64,000 nucleotides of DNA, from the NCBI RefSeq assembly GCF_001695835.1, contig NZ_MBSO01000003.1:1-64000 (forward strand), in the 5' to 3' direction. The translations under genes and the position numbers were made by a program. How positions within the stretch are numbered: position 1 is the first letter of the stretch; every line of letters starts with the position of its first letter. Below the pieces are notes generated by a model. The model was not told the DNA's origin. It saw only the letters and a program-made list of their open reading frames with translations, and did not search any database. This DNA is from Ensifer sp. LC11 (GTDB taxonomy: Bacteria; Pseudomonadota; Alphaproteobacteria; Rhizobiales; Rhizobiaceae). Below, in pieces: positions 9,187-17,842 of the stretch.

Positions 9187-10104
9187 TCAGCCCCGGAACG
9201 ATTGCATTTCGGCTGCCAGGTGCTGGCCGAGCTTTTCGACCGAAAGCGGCAGGCGGCGGTGGGCCCGAACCATGAGGTGGGCGCTTGCTTCCCGCAACAG
9301 CGGATCGGCAAGATCGATCGCCTGCATCGCGCCGCGCGCGATTTCGACGGCAACCGCCGTGCGCGGCAGGAAGGTGACACCGAGGCCGGCAGCGACGAAA
9401 CGGCGGAGCACCTCGATCGAATGGGTTTCGAGCAGCGGCGCCAGCGCCAGCCCCGCATCGGCCGCGACCCGCGCCACCAGTTGCGTCACGCCATTGCCCT
9501 TGCCGAGCAGGGCGCAAGGCGAGGTGAGGCAATCGGCAAGCTTCAGGTCGCGGCGTTCCGACAATGGATGACCGGATGGCACGATGACGCAGAGCGGCTG
9601 GCGGGCGATGGCAAGTGCCCGGATGCGCGGGTCGGTGAAGGGGGTGTAGGCGATGCCGATATCGGCATCGCTGTTGGCAATGGCGTCGACCACGTCTTCG
9701 GTGCTGCCGAGCTCGACGATGTAGCGGACATAGGAATGCGCCCTGGAGAACGAGGAAAGCCCGTTTTCCACCAGATCGGCCATGAAACCTTCGCCGCAGC
9801 GAACGCGGATGCGGGTCTGCTGTACGCCGCGGATCTGGTCGAGCTGCTCGGCGAGCAGCCCGTTGTCCTCCAGCACCCGCTTGCCGTGTTCGAGCACGAG
9901 TTCGCCGGCATCGGTCAGAACAGTGCCGCGGGCGGTGCGTTCGAAAAGCGAAAGGCCGATGTCACGTTCCGTGTCGGCGATCTGCCGGCTGACGACGGAT
10001 GGCGCCAGCCCCATATGCTCCGCAGCACCCCGGATCGAGCCGATGCGCGCAACCGCCATAAAGATCCTGAGCGCTTTCGCGTCGAGTACGTCCATGGCGG
10101 TCAT
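9187..10104 (-). CDS. LysR-family transcriptional regulator
   Basis: Typical LTTR of 305 aa. The N-terminal winged HTH reads ALRIFMAVARIGSIRGAAEH then APSVVSRQIADTERDIGLSLFER. A linker helix and a periplasmic-binding-protein-like effector domain (about 95-300) follow. Starts at 10104 or 10095 are both possible, with weak SDs. The gene begins 24 bp after the amidohydrolase stop on the same strand, so it is probably co-transcribed with the membrane proteins and amidohydrolase and regulates that cluster. A GTTGC-N7-GCAAC box in front of the first gene of the cluster is a candidate target. Confidence 0.93.
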   Translation of the reverse strand: MTAMDVLDAKALRIFMAVARIGSIRGAAEHMGLAPSVVSRQIADTERDIGLSLFERTARGTVLTDAGELVLEHGKRVLEDNGLLAEQLDQIRGVQQTRIRVRCGEGFMADLVENGLSSFSRAHSYVRYIVELGSTEDVVDAIANSDADIGIAYTPFTDPRIRALAIARQPLCVIVPSGHPLSERRDLKLADCLTSPCALLGKGNGVTQLVARVAADAGLALAPLLETHSIEVLRRFVAAGLGVTFLPRTAVAVEIARGAMQAIDLADPLLREASAHLMVRAHRRLPLSVEKLGQHLAAEMQSFRG

Positions 10105-10128
10105 GGATGCGACGGAATCCCCTTGGGG

Positions 10129-11286
10129 TCAACGACCAAGCGAGGTTGCGATGAGGCGTGTCCAGAGGTTTACGCCCTCACCGATGATCGCGTCATTGAA
10201 ATCGTAATGCGGCGAATGCAGCCCGGGGTTCAGGCCCTCGCGCCGGGCACCGAGCCACAGGTAGCAGCCGGGGCGTTCGTCGAGCATAAAGGCGAAGTCT
10301 TCGGCCGCCATGCTCGGGGCTGCGTCGACAACGGTCAATGCGTTGTTCTCGGCGGCAACGGAGCGCACGAGGGCGGCGGCAGCCGGGTCGTTGATCGTCG
10401 CCGGATAGCGCCGCTGATAATCGAGATCAGCTCTGCAGCCGAGCCCTTCGGCGAGCGCGGTGACGAGCGCGCGCATGCGGGCTTCCAGCGTGTCGCCGAC
10501 CGAGTTGTCGAACCAGCGCGTCGTGCCGCGGATCACGGCTTTCTCCGGGATCACGTTCCAGGCATCGCCGCCGTGGATCTGCGTGACGGAGACGACCGCT
10601 GCCTCGAGCGGCGAGACGTTGCGGCTGGCGATCGTCTGCAAAGCGGTAACGATCTGGGCTGCGGCCACCAGCGGGTCGGCGCCCTCGTGCGGCATGGCGC
10701 CATGGGCGCCGCGACCGGTGATGGTGATTTCGAAGACGCCGAAGGCGGCCATCATCGCATCGTCGCGGGCGACCACCGAGCCGACATCGAGCGCCGGCCA
10801 ATTGTGCAGCGCATAGACGACATCGGCTGGAAAATCGCGGAAGAGCCCGTCAGCGACCATGGCGCGCGCACCGCCTTCGGCCTCTTCGGCCGGCTGAAAA
10901 ATGAAGTGAACCGTGCCGTCGAAATCCATTTCGCTCGCCTGCCGCGCGGCGGCAAGCAGCATCGAAACATGGCCGTCATGGCCGCAGGCGTGCATCTTGC
11001 CCGGCGTTTTCGAGGCGTGGGCGACGCCGCTCGTCTCGATGATCGGCAGCGCATCCATGTCGGCGCGGATGGCGATGCTGCGGTTCGACGTGCCGCGCGT
11101 GAGCGTCCCGACAAGGCCTGTGCCGCCGTAGCCGTCCTTCACCGTAATCCCCCATTCGGCCAGCCTGCCGGCGACGAAGGCCGCGGTCTGTCGCTCTTCG
11201 AAGGCAAGCTCGGGATAGGCGTGCAGATGATGACGCCAGCGGATCGTTTCCTCGATGCGCTCGGGGCTGATATCGTGGCGTTTCAT
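10129..11286 (-). CDS. M20-family amidohydrolase (hippurate hydrolase-like)
   Basis: Zinc-dependent amidohydrolase/aminoacylase of the M20D family (385 aa), cleaving an N-acyl amino acid or related amide in the cytoplasm. Metal-binding motifs are present: ACGHDGHVSMLLAA, FQPAEEAEGGARAM, LHNWP and a C-terminal APSMAAEDFAFMLDERPG. The ATG at 11286 has AGGA eight bases upstream. The ATG nine bases earlier overlaps that SD and is disfavoured. It follows two membrane-protein genes, so those are likely to import its substrate. Products of the reaction might feed the downstream dehydrogenases. The exact substrate (hippurate, N-acetyl amino acid, IAA-amino acid, p-aminobenzoyl-glutamate) is unknown. 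Confidence 0.92.
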   Translation of the reverse strand: MKRHDISPERIEETIRWRHHLHAYPELAFEERQTAAFVAGRLAEWGITVKDGYGGTGLVGTLTRGTSNRSIAIRADMDALPIIETSGVAHASKTPGKMHACGHDGHVSMLLAAARQASEMDFDGTVHFIFQPAEEAEGGARAMVADGLFRDFPADVVYALHNWPALDVGSVVARDDAMMAAFGVFEITITGRGAHGAMPHEGADPLVAAAQIVTALQTIASRNVSPLEAAVVSVTQIHGGDAWNVIPEKAVIRGTTRWFDNSVGDTLEARMRALVTALAEGLGCRADLDYQRRYPATINDPAAAALVRSVAAENNALTVVDAAPSMAAEDFAFMLDERPGCYLWLGARREGLNPGLHSPHYDFNDAIIGEGVNLWTRLIATSLGR

Positions 11287-11404
11287 GGCATGCATCCTGT
11301 TCGTTGAAGGACGGATCGGCCGACCATGCGGCCCGCCGATCTCGTTGTCATTTGGTAATTCCGGACCGAAGACCGCTTCGCGCCTTTCCTGGAATTGCGT
11401 CCGA

Positions 11405-11920
11405 TTACTGCCCGAGGCGCAGGAAGAGATCGGCGACGACCACCGAGCCCATATAGGTGCCGACCATCACGCAGATCGCGACGATGACGATTTTCCACCC
11501 CGAGCGGCGGGCGATCGCAAATTCGCTCGCCGTTAGTGCCAGGCCGCCATAGGCGAGCGCCGGCGTCGCGAGCGCGAGGAAGTTGAGGTGCTCGACCTTT
11601 TCGCTGACCCAGGCAGCACCCGGAACCCCGGGGATGGTGATGAGGATCGCGATCAGCGAAACCCAGGCGACGCCAGGCAGATAGAAGGGCACGAAGCGGG
11701 CGAGTGCCAGGCCGATGATGCAGGCGACGTAGAGCGTCGCCATGCCCGGCAGCGCCGTCAGCGGCGACGTGCCGGTGCCGACCCAGTTGGCGATAAGCCC
11801 GATGGCGCAGGCGATCAATAGCAGGCCGGCATGGCCGACGACATCGATCTTGCGCTCGTCTTCGGCGTTGAGAGCGAGGTCGTCTGCGTAGTTGGCGGAG
11901 GTGTTGGTCTGGTTGGCCAT
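11405..11920 (-). CDS. Small integral membrane protein, putative transport partner
   Basis: A 171-aa hydrophobic protein with about five membrane segments after a polar N-terminus of about 30 residues (MANQTNTSANYADDLALN). I do not recognise a characterised family. The start is well supported: GGGAGA lies 6 nt before the ATG at 11920, and the gene begins 14 bp after the stop of the larger membrane-protein gene. Tight coupling to that gene and to the amidohydrolase downstream suggests a two-component permease for the hydrolase substrate. That role is inferred from context only. Confidence 0.75.
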   Translation of the reverse strand: MANQTNTSANYADDLALNAEDERKIDVVGHAGLLLIACAIGLIANWVGTGTSPLTALPGMATLYVACIIGLALARFVPFYLPGVAWVSLIAILITIPGVPGAAWVSEKVEHLNFLALATPALAYGGLALTASEFAIARRSGWKIVIVAICVMVGTYMGSVVVADLFLRLGQ

Positions 11921-11934
11921 GATATCTCTCCCGA

Positions 11935-12753
11935 TCAGGCTTGAGCGCGACGCTCGGACGGCCGAGCCTTGTTGTAGAGCCACTCGGTGAGGGGCAGCGC
12001 GACGAACATGCCGACATAGAGGCCGGTGGCATAGGTCAGGATGTTGCTGGCGGCGGCGAGCGCCAGGATGATGTCCTTCTGGTCCGGCACGGCGGCGACG
12101 AGACCGCCGGTGCAGGCCGCCAGCATTGAGCCGGAGCCGACGCCGCAGGACATGGCGAGCGCGCGCACGTCGAAGATGCCGAGGCCGTGCACGATCGGCG
12201 GCATGATGGCGAAGACGAAGGTACCGATCAGCGTGCCGGTGGCATAGACGCCCATGGCGCCTGCGCCTTCCGGCGAGTTGAGGCCATACTTGTCGGCGAT
12301 CAGCGCGAGGTTCGGCTCGCGGTCGATCGAATAGGTGGCGCCGACAGCCTCACGGCCCATTTTGAGAAGAAACACCGCGACCGGGAAGGCGACGAGGATC
12401 GTGCCGAGATTGCCCAGTTCCTGCAGCACCAGCGCCGGGCCGGCCTCGATGATCTTCGAGATCTGCGGGCCGACGGTCGTTCCGAACTTGGCGATGAACG
12501 GCATGATCGCGACGGTGATCATCGCGCTCGAAAGCTTGACCGCATCGCGCGACAGGAATTTGGCGCTGGCCTTGAAAATGGCCGGATTGACGAGGATGCC
12601 GAGTGCGAAGGCGTAGAGGATCGGCAGGAAGATGACGGTGCCGATGCCGATCGGAAGACGTTGAATGCCGATCAGTTCGGAGACGATGACGATCGCCAGC
12701 ACAATGAGATGCAGATAGAGCGCGCCCGAGGCGGCTCCGGTTTTCCCGGTCAT
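11935..12753 (-). CDS. DUF3100-like integral membrane protein
   Basis: A 272-aa polytopic membrane protein with roughly eight hydrophobic segments and a cytoplasmic-looking loop (GREAVGATYSIDREPNLALI) in the middle. It resembles, from memory, the DUF3100 family. This was not checked by search. ATG 12753 has a strong SD (GAGGAG, 6-nt spacing). Earlier in-frame codons have none. It is the first gene of a minus-strand operon: this gene, the small membrane protein, M20 amidohydrolase, LysR. The conserved polar motifs MGVYATGTLIGTF and SCGVGSGSMLAACTGG are suggestive of a transport path. Substrate unknown. Confidence 0.75.
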   Translation of the reverse strand: MTGKTGAASGALYLHLIVLAIVIVSELIGIQRLPIGIGTVIFLPILYAFALGILVNPAIFKASAKFLSRDAVKLSSAMITVAIMPFIAKFGTTVGPQISKIIEAGPALVLQELGNLGTILVAFPVAVFLLKMGREAVGATYSIDREPNLALIADKYGLNSPEGAGAMGVYATGTLIGTFVFAIMPPIVHGLGIFDVRALAMSCGVGSGSMLAACTGGLVAAVPDQKDIILALAAASNILTYATGLYVGMFVALPLTEWLYNKARPSERRAQA

Positions 12754-12854
12754 GATGTTCTCCTCTGGTTGGGAGCCAGTTGTTGTTCTTTGCCCAGCTT
12801 TCACAGTAGGGGGAGAGGGCAAATTGCGGCTAGCCGGCCGGCAAGCAACGAAGT

Positions 12855-12871
12855 GTTGCGTTTTGAGCAAC
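12855..12871. promoter_or_regulatory. Candidate LysR-type box
   Basis: Inverted repeat GTTGC-N7-GCAAC, which satisfies the T-N11-A rule of LysR regulators. It sits about 100 bp upstream of the first gene of the operon that contains the LysR gene. A further GCAAC occurs just upstream (12845-12849). Assignment is inference. Confidence 0.35.
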
Positions 12872-13149
12872 GGGCCGGCCGTTGCTCGGGCGGCCATCGG
12901 GATCGATCCCGCAGCGCCTTCATGTCATGGCTCTATTCCTGCATTTCATTCCAGTTGGCGGCACAACGAATCGTCGCCGCCTCTTTCCTTGCTGTTGCAT
13001 GGCGGGAAGGGGGAGCCAAGCGCTATTCGCTCTCCTTTTGCCATTCTACCGGCAAGGTCGGGGACCGGTCCGTTGTCGCTTGCCAAAGACGGCGGGCACA
13101 GCTCCGCCGCAGAAATTGAAAGCCCTGTAAAATTCACTGAAAATCTCAT

Positions 13150-13163
13150 TGAAATCGATTACA
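13150..13163. promoter_or_regulatory. Candidate LacI-family operator
   Basis: TGAAATCGATTACA is palindromic at 12 of 14 positions around a central CG, the usual form of LacI-family operators. It lies 41 bp before the substrate-binding protein gene whose operon ends in a LacI gene. A related site (sharing AAATCGAT-N-AC) precedes the oxidoreductase gene at 18913. Confidence 0.5.
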
Positions 13164-13204
13164 TTTTCTGGCTTCATAGGTTTCGCAAGATTTGGGAGGG
13201 TCTT

Positions 13205-14230
13205 ATGAGGAAATTTATCGCCGCAGCGCTTGGCGCTGTCGCTACCATCGCCATTTCCGCTTCTTTCGCCAATGCCGAGACCTTCAAGATTGGTCTCTCC
13301 AACGGCTGGGTCGGAAGCGAATGGCGCACGCAGATGATCGACGAGGCCAAGGAGGCCGCGGCGAAGTGGAAGGAAAAAGGCGTCGACGTCGAAGTCTCGG
13401 TCCAGAGCGCCAATGTCGACGTGCCCGGGCAGATTGCGCACGTGCGCAACTTCATCGCCGAGGGCGTGAACGCCATCATCATCAACCCCAACAGCCCGAC
13501 GGCCTTTGATCCGATCTTCGCCCAGGCGAAGGAAGCCGGCATCCTGGTGATCGCAACGGACGCCGAGGTCTCCTCGCCGGATGCGACCTATGTCGGGATC
13601 GATCAGACCGCCTGGGGTGCGGCTGGTGCCAAGTGGCTCGCCGACACGCTCGGCGGCAAGGGCAAGGTGGTTGCGATCAACGGCGTCGCCGGCCACCCGG
13701 CCAACGAAATGCGCGTTGCCGGCTACAAGAGCGTCTTCAAGGATCATCCGGATATCCAGGTGGTAAACGAGGTGAACGCCAACTGGGATCAGGCGCAGGG
13801 CCAGCAGGCGATGCAGAACATCCTTGCGACCTATCCTGACATCAACGGCGTCGTCGTACAGGACGGCATGGCGGCTGGTGCCTGGAAGTCGATCATGGAC
13901 GCCGGCAAGACCAGCCAGATCGCCGCCACCGGCGAAATCCGCAAGGACTTCATCGATCTCTGGATGAAGGACAAGCTGAACTCCGGCGCGACCGTCAACC
14001 CGCCAGGCGTCATGGCAAGCGCGCTCAACGTCGCCGTGCTGATGCTGCAGGGCAAGGAGCTGAAGGCGCCGGCAACGGCCGGTCAGTACAAGAACGCCAT
14101 GTATCTGCCGATCCCGTTCATCGACTCCAAGAACCTTGCAGACGCGGCCAAGCAGCTCGACGGCAAGCCAGGCTACTATTCCTACACCAGCTCGCTGTCG
14201 ATCGACGACGCGACGGCGCTGTTTGAGTAA
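13205..14230 (+). CDS. Sugar ABC transporter substrate-binding protein
   Basis: Periplasmic binding protein of the ribose/galactose type (341 aa). The signal peptide ends near ASFANA (residue 24), followed by ETFKIGLSNGWVGSEWRTQM. Typical features include INPNSPTAFDPIF, VIATDAEVSSPDATYVGIDQ and the hinge region near VVAINGVAGHPANEMRVAGY. The ATG at 13205 has GGGAGG 6 nt upstream. Though the frame is open back to 12752, only this start gives a signal peptide. It heads an operon with the ATPase, two permeases and a LacI regulator. A 9-bp GC hairpin after the gene may hold the transcript level of this component above that of the membrane parts. The sugar is not identifiable from sequence. Confidence 0.93.
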   Translation: MRKFIAAALGAVATIAISASFANAETFKIGLSNGWVGSEWRTQMIDEAKEAAAKWKEKGVDVEVSVQSANVDVPGQIAHVRNFIAEGVNAIIINPNSPTAFDPIFAQAKEAGILVIATDAEVSSPDATYVGIDQTAWGAAGAKWLADTLGGKGKVVAINGVAGHPANEMRVAGYKSVFKDHPDIQVVNEVNANWDQAQGQQAMQNILATYPDINGVVVQDGMAAGAWKSIMDAGKTSQIAATGEIRKDFIDLWMKDKLNSGATVNPPGVMASALNVAVLMLQGKELKAPATAGQYKNAMYLPIPFIDSKNLADAAKQLDGKPGYYSYTSSLSIDDATALFE

Positions 14231-14240
14231 GATCTGGTCC

Positions 14241-14269
14241 CGCCGGGCAGCTCGAACAGTTGCCCGGCG
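14241..14269 (+). terminator. Intra-operon hairpin after binding-protein gene
   Basis: Stem CGCCGGGCA (14241-14249) pairs with TGCCCGGCG (14261-14269). There is no T-tract, so it more likely stabilises the upstream mRNA or partially attenuates than terminates fully. This is a common arrangement between binding-protein and ATPase genes. Confidence 0.45.
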
Positions 14270-14394
14270 ACCGGCGCCGCCATTGACTGCCAAGGCAGGG
14301 CCGCACCGGACATGAAAAATCGCAGCACCTAGGTCCGCGCGGAGGCGTGAGCCGAGTGCATGCGGCAAGCAACCGAGATGACGGACGACAGCTG

Positions 14395-15900
14395 ATGTCG
14401 AAACTGAGACTGAACGGCGTGAGCAAGGCTTACGGCGCAACGCTGGCGCTACGCCGCGGCGACCTCGAGATTGCTGGCGGAGAGGTGCATGTGCTGATGG
14501 GCTCCAACGGCTCCGGCAAGAGCACGCTGTGCAAGATCATCGCCGGCAGCGTGCGTCCGGATGCCGGCCAGATCCTGATCGACGACAAACCGGTGTCGAT
14601 ATCCGGGCCGCAGTCGGCGCGCGCCGCCGGCATCGGCATCTTCTATCAGGAACTCAGCCTCGCGAGCCATCGGTCCGTCGAGGAGAACATCTGTCTTTCC
14701 GCCCTGCCGGTTAAAGGCGGGCTCTTCGTCGACCGCGCGGCGCTGAAGGCGCGGGCGGCGCGCTACATCGCGCTGTTCGCCGAGGTCGCCGGGGAAGGCT
14801 TCCACGCGGAAGCGCTCGTCGGCAATCTCAGGGCCGACCAGCGGCAACTGGTCGAAATCATGAAGGCGCTTGCGAGCGAAGCGCCGATCCTGATCTTCGA
14901 CGAGCCGACCTCGGCGCTCGACCGGGCCCAGGTCGACCGCTTCTTCGAAATTCTCCGTGGTCTGAAGGCCCAGGGGCGCGGCATCATCTTCATCTCGCAC
15001 CGCATGGACGAGATCACAGCGATTGGCGATCGCGTCACGATCATCCGCGACGGCGAGACGATCGAGACGCTTAAGCTCTCCGAGACCGACCCGGGAACCG
15101 TGATCCGGCTGATGGTCGGCGGCGCCAGCGACATGCCGTCGGCACGGTCGTCGGCGCCGGCAGTCGCAGCGACTCAGGAGGAGGCGGCAATGTCGGTTCG
15201 AAAACTGACGGGCAAGGGTTTTCGCGACATCAGTTTCGAGGTGGCACGGGGCGAGATCCTCGGCCTCGGCGGTCTGCACGGTCAGGGACAATCGGCCCTG
15301 CTGAGAGCGATCTTCGGCGCAAGCACGGTCACATCCGGCGAGGTGACGATTGGCGGCGAGCGGTACAATGCGAAGAGCCCGCGCGATGCCATCCGTCGCG
15401 GTTGCGCCTATGTCTCCGGCGATCGCGGCCGTGACGGTGTCATCAGCGGTCGCCCGATCATCGAAAACGTCACGCCGATCCACTATCTTCGCGACCGGCT
15501 GATGATCGCGCGTCCGTCGAGCCTCCGGGACAAGGCGATGCCGGCGCTGGAAGCGATGCATACGAAGTTCGCGAGCCTCTTCCACCCGATCAATTCGCTC
15601 TCCGGCGGCAACCAGCAGAAGGTGATCATCGCCCGTTGGCTGATCGACCGGCCCGATGTGCTGCTTCTCGACGATCCGACCAAGGGCATCGACCTCCAGG
15701 CCAAGTCCGACCTCTTCGCGCTGATCCGCGAGCTGGCGGGCGAGGGCCTCGGCATTCTGCTCTATTCGTCTGAAGATGCCGAGCTGCTCGGCAACGCCAA
15801 CCGCATCCTGGTCTTCAACGGCGGTTCGGTGACGCGTGAACTGACCGGCGACGATCGCACCCGCTACAATCTCTACCAGGCTGCATACGAGGCCGCGTGA
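14395..15900 (+). CDS. Sugar ABC transporter ATP-binding protein (RbsA type)
   Basis: Tandem ATPase of the ribose-type importers (501 aa). First domain: Walker A GSNGSGKST near residue 38, Walker B ILIFDEPTSAL near 165, and a degenerate signature (LRADQRQLVEIM). Second domain: degenerate Walker A (GLHGQGQSALL), perfect signature LSGGNQQKVIIARWL near 402, and Walker B LLLDDPTKGID with Asp replacing the catalytic Glu. This asymmetry is normal for RbsA-like proteins, in which only the first site hydrolyses ATP. Start at ATG 14395 follows family homology. A GTG at 14347 has the better SD (GGAGG) and would add 16 residues. Its stop overlaps the next gene (TGATG). Confidence 0.93.
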   Translation: MSKLRLNGVSKAYGATLALRRGDLEIAGGEVHVLMGSNGSGKSTLCKIIAGSVRPDAGQILIDDKPVSISGPQSARAAGIGIFYQELSLASHRSVEENICLSALPVKGGLFVDRAALKARAARYIALFAEVAGEGFHAEALVGNLRADQRQLVEIMKALASEAPILIFDEPTSALDRAQVDRFFEILRGLKAQGRGIIFISHRMDEITAIGDRVTIIRDGETIETLKLSETDPGTVIRLMVGGASDMPSARSSAPAVAATQEEAAMSVRKLTGKGFRDISFEVARGEILGLGGLHGQGQSALLRAIFGASTVTSGEVTIGGERYNAKSPRDAIRRGCAYVSGDRGRDGVISGRPIIENVTPIHYLRDRLMIARPSSLRDKAMPALEAMHTKFASLFHPINSLSGGNQQKVIIARWLIDRPDVLLLDDPTKGIDLQAKSDLFALIRELAGEGLGILLYSSEDAELLGNANRILVFNGGSVTRELTGDDRTRYNLYQAAYEAA

Positions 15901-16889
15901 TGACATCGACGACGACAGACATTCGATCCTCGGAGGGCGGCCTGCGATCCTGGCTGGAGCGATACCCTTTCCTGCCGGCGTTGGTCATCGTTGTCGCCCT
16001 GCTGGCGCTTAATGGTGTTTTCTCGCCCAACAGCCTGAGCTTCCGCTCGCTGACGGGTCTCTTCAGCACCTATATGGCGCTGATCATGCTGGCGATCGCC
16101 CAGACCTATGTCGTTTCCGCCGGCGATATCGATCTTTCCGCCGGTGCGACACTGTCGCTGGTCAACGTGGCGATTGTCATCCTGATGGAGCGTTGGGGTG
16201 GCGGGGCCGGTGCGGTCCTGCTCGCGCTTGCGCTTGGCGTCTTGATCGGGCTTGCCTGCGGTCTGGTCAATGGCATCGTCGTTGCGGCCCTTCGGCTCCA
16301 GGCGATCGTCGCGACCTTCGCCACCAGCATCTTCTTCACCGGCCTTGCCCTCTACGTCATGCCCGTTGCGGGCACGCCAGCGCCGGCGCTCTTCTGGCGC
16401 ACCTATGGCGGTCGCCTGCTCAGCGTGCCCTTCGTCTTCTACGTGCTCGTGGCCCTTGCCGTGCTGCTCTTCCTGTTGTCGCGCACGCGCATCGTCACCG
16501 AGCTTCTGGCGGTTGGCGATGACCAGCAGGCGGCCTACCAGACGGGCCTGCCTGTCGTTGCGACGCGCATCAAGGGGTATCTGCTGTGCGGTCTGTTCTC
16601 GGCGCTCGCCGCCTTTTGCCTGACCGGCGATACGGCCAGCGGTGATCCGCTCGTCGGTGGCAAGATGACGCTTTACAGCATCGCCGCCGTCGTGCTCGGC
16701 GGCAGCGCACTTGCCGGCGGCTGGACGACCGTGGTCGGCTCGCTCCTCGGTGCGCTGACGATCGGCCTCGTCAATTCGCTTGTCTTCTTCATGGGCACGC
16801 CGTCGGAATGGCAGAACTTCGTCCAGGGCCTCGCCATCCTCCTGGTGTTGATGGCCGGCGTGCTGGCCGGCCGGAGGGCACGCGCATGA
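15900..16889 (+). CDS. Sugar ABC transporter permease (RbsC type)
   Basis: Inner-membrane permease of the BPD_transp_2/RbsC family (329 aa) with 8-10 membrane segments. Characteristic sequences are VSAGDIDLSAGATLSLVNV and the C-terminal AAVVLGGSALAGGWTTVVGSLLGALTIGLVNS. Starts at the ATG overlapping the stop of the ATPase gene (15900), with an immediately preceding in-frame GTG. The next permease gene overlaps it by 4 bp. The two permeases presumably form a heterodimer served by the tandem ATPase. Confidence 0.92.
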   Translation: MTSTTTDIRSSEGGLRSWLERYPFLPALVIVVALLALNGVFSPNSLSFRSLTGLFSTYMALIMLAIAQTYVVSAGDIDLSAGATLSLVNVAIVILMERWGGGAGAVLLALALGVLIGLACGLVNGIVVAALRLQAIVATFATSIFFTGLALYVMPVAGTPAPALFWRTYGGRLLSVPFVFYVLVALAVLLFLLSRTRIVTELLAVGDDQQAAYQTGLPVVATRIKGYLLCGLFSALAAFCLTGDTASGDPLVGGKMTLYSIAAVVLGGSALAGGWTTVVGSLLGALTIGLVNSLVFFMGTPSEWQNFVQGLAILLVLMAGVLAGRRARA

Positions 16890-17842
16890 GGTCCGTTGCC
16901 TTGTTCCTCAAGCAGCCGCTGGTCGTCGCGCTCGTTCTGATCGTGGCCCTGCTCTACCTCGGCGAGAGCCTCTCGCCGGGCTTTGCCTCCGCCGATCAGA
17001 TCCTGCGTCTGCTGATCGTCGCCTCATTGCTCGGCATTGTCGCTGCCGGTCAGAATGTCGTCATTCTCGGTGGGCGGGAGGGCATCGATCTATCCGTCGG
17101 CGGCGTCGTCTCGCTTTCGGCAATCATCGCCGGCAACGTCATGAACGGTGCGGATAGCGGCATCCTTCCGGCGGTGCTTGCCTGCCTCCTGGCCGGCGCC
17201 TTCTTCGGCCTGTTGAACGGCCTTGGCATCACGCTGCTGCGCATCCCGCCACTGGTGATGACGCTCGGCATGCTCGGCGTGCTGCAGGGACTGCTCGTCG
17301 TCATCCGCAACGGCATACCGTCGGGCCGCGCCGCACCCGGTCTTTCTGCCTTCGTTACCCAGCCGCTGGTCCTGGGCGTTCCCGGCATCATCTGGCTCTG
17401 GATCGCCATCGGTGTGTTCATGGCCTTCATGCTCAACCGCACGGTCTTCGGCCACCGCATCTATGCAATCGGCTCGAACGAGCACGCTGCCTATATGGCC
17501 GGTGTTCCGGTGCGCCTCATGCGCATCGGTCTCTTCATGATATCGGGCATGTTTGCGGCGATCGCCGGGCTCTGCCTGCTCGGCTACTCCGGCTCGTCCT
17601 TCGCCAATGTCGGCGAGCAATACATGCTCTCCTCGATCATCGCGGTGGTCTTCGGCGGCACCTCGCTTGCCGGCGGCAAGGGCGGCTATACCGGTACCAT
17701 GGCCGGCGCGCTTCTGCTCGTCATCCTCCAGGGCATCCTGACGACGGTCAATATCGATGAGTCCGGTCGCCAGATGGTGTTTGGTGCGACACTGCTTCTG
17801 CTTATGCTGTTCTATGGCCGCGGACGGGCGATGCGGGCATGA
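16886..17842 (+). CDS. Sugar ABC transporter permease (RbsC type)
   Basis: Second permease of the same importer (318 aa), with the family hallmark VILGGREGIDLSVGGVVSLSAI and the C-terminal AVVFGGTSLAGGKGGYTGTMAGALLLVILQG. ATG at 16886 overlaps the previous stop as ATGA, and the LacI gene overlaps this one in the same way, so translation of permease, permease and regulator is coupled. About nine hydrophobic segments are visible. Confidence 0.92.
   Translation: MRSVALFLKQPLVVALVLIVALLYLGESLSPGFASADQILRLLIVASLLGIVAAGQNVVILGGREGIDLSVGGVVSLSAIIAGNVMNGADSGILPAVLACLLAGAFFGLLNGLGITLLRIPPLVMTLGMLGVLQGLLVVIRNGIPSGRAAPGLSAFVTQPLVLGVPGIIWLWIAIGVFMAFMLNRTVFGHRIYAIGSNEHAAYMAGVPVRLMRIGLFMISGMFAAIAGLCLLGYSGSSFANVGEQYMLSSIIAVVFGGTSLAGGKGGYTGTMAGALLLVILQGILTTVNIDESGRQMVFGATLLLLMLFYGRGRAMRA

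Larger units (their letters stand above)
12754..13204. other. Divergent promoter region of two operons
   Basis: This 450-bp stretch separates the amidohydrolase operon (minus) from the sugar ABC operon (plus). It contains a GTTGC-N7-GCAAC box at 12855-12871 (LysR-like), GC-rich inverted segments around GGCCGGCC, and an AT-rich end with a LacI-type palindrome at 13150-13163. Small frames inside it lack SDs and family features. Confidence 0.5.

Noticed and set aside
9082-11307. 741-codon plus-strand frame across the LysR and amidohydrolase genes
   Set aside because: Spans two unrelated genes and their gap, has no recognisable domain and follows the codon-position bias of the opposite strand.
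12752-13204. Upstream extension of the sugar-binding protein frame
   Set aside because: It would bury the signal peptide 151 residues inside the protein and cross the divergent promoter. ATG 13205 has a strong SD.
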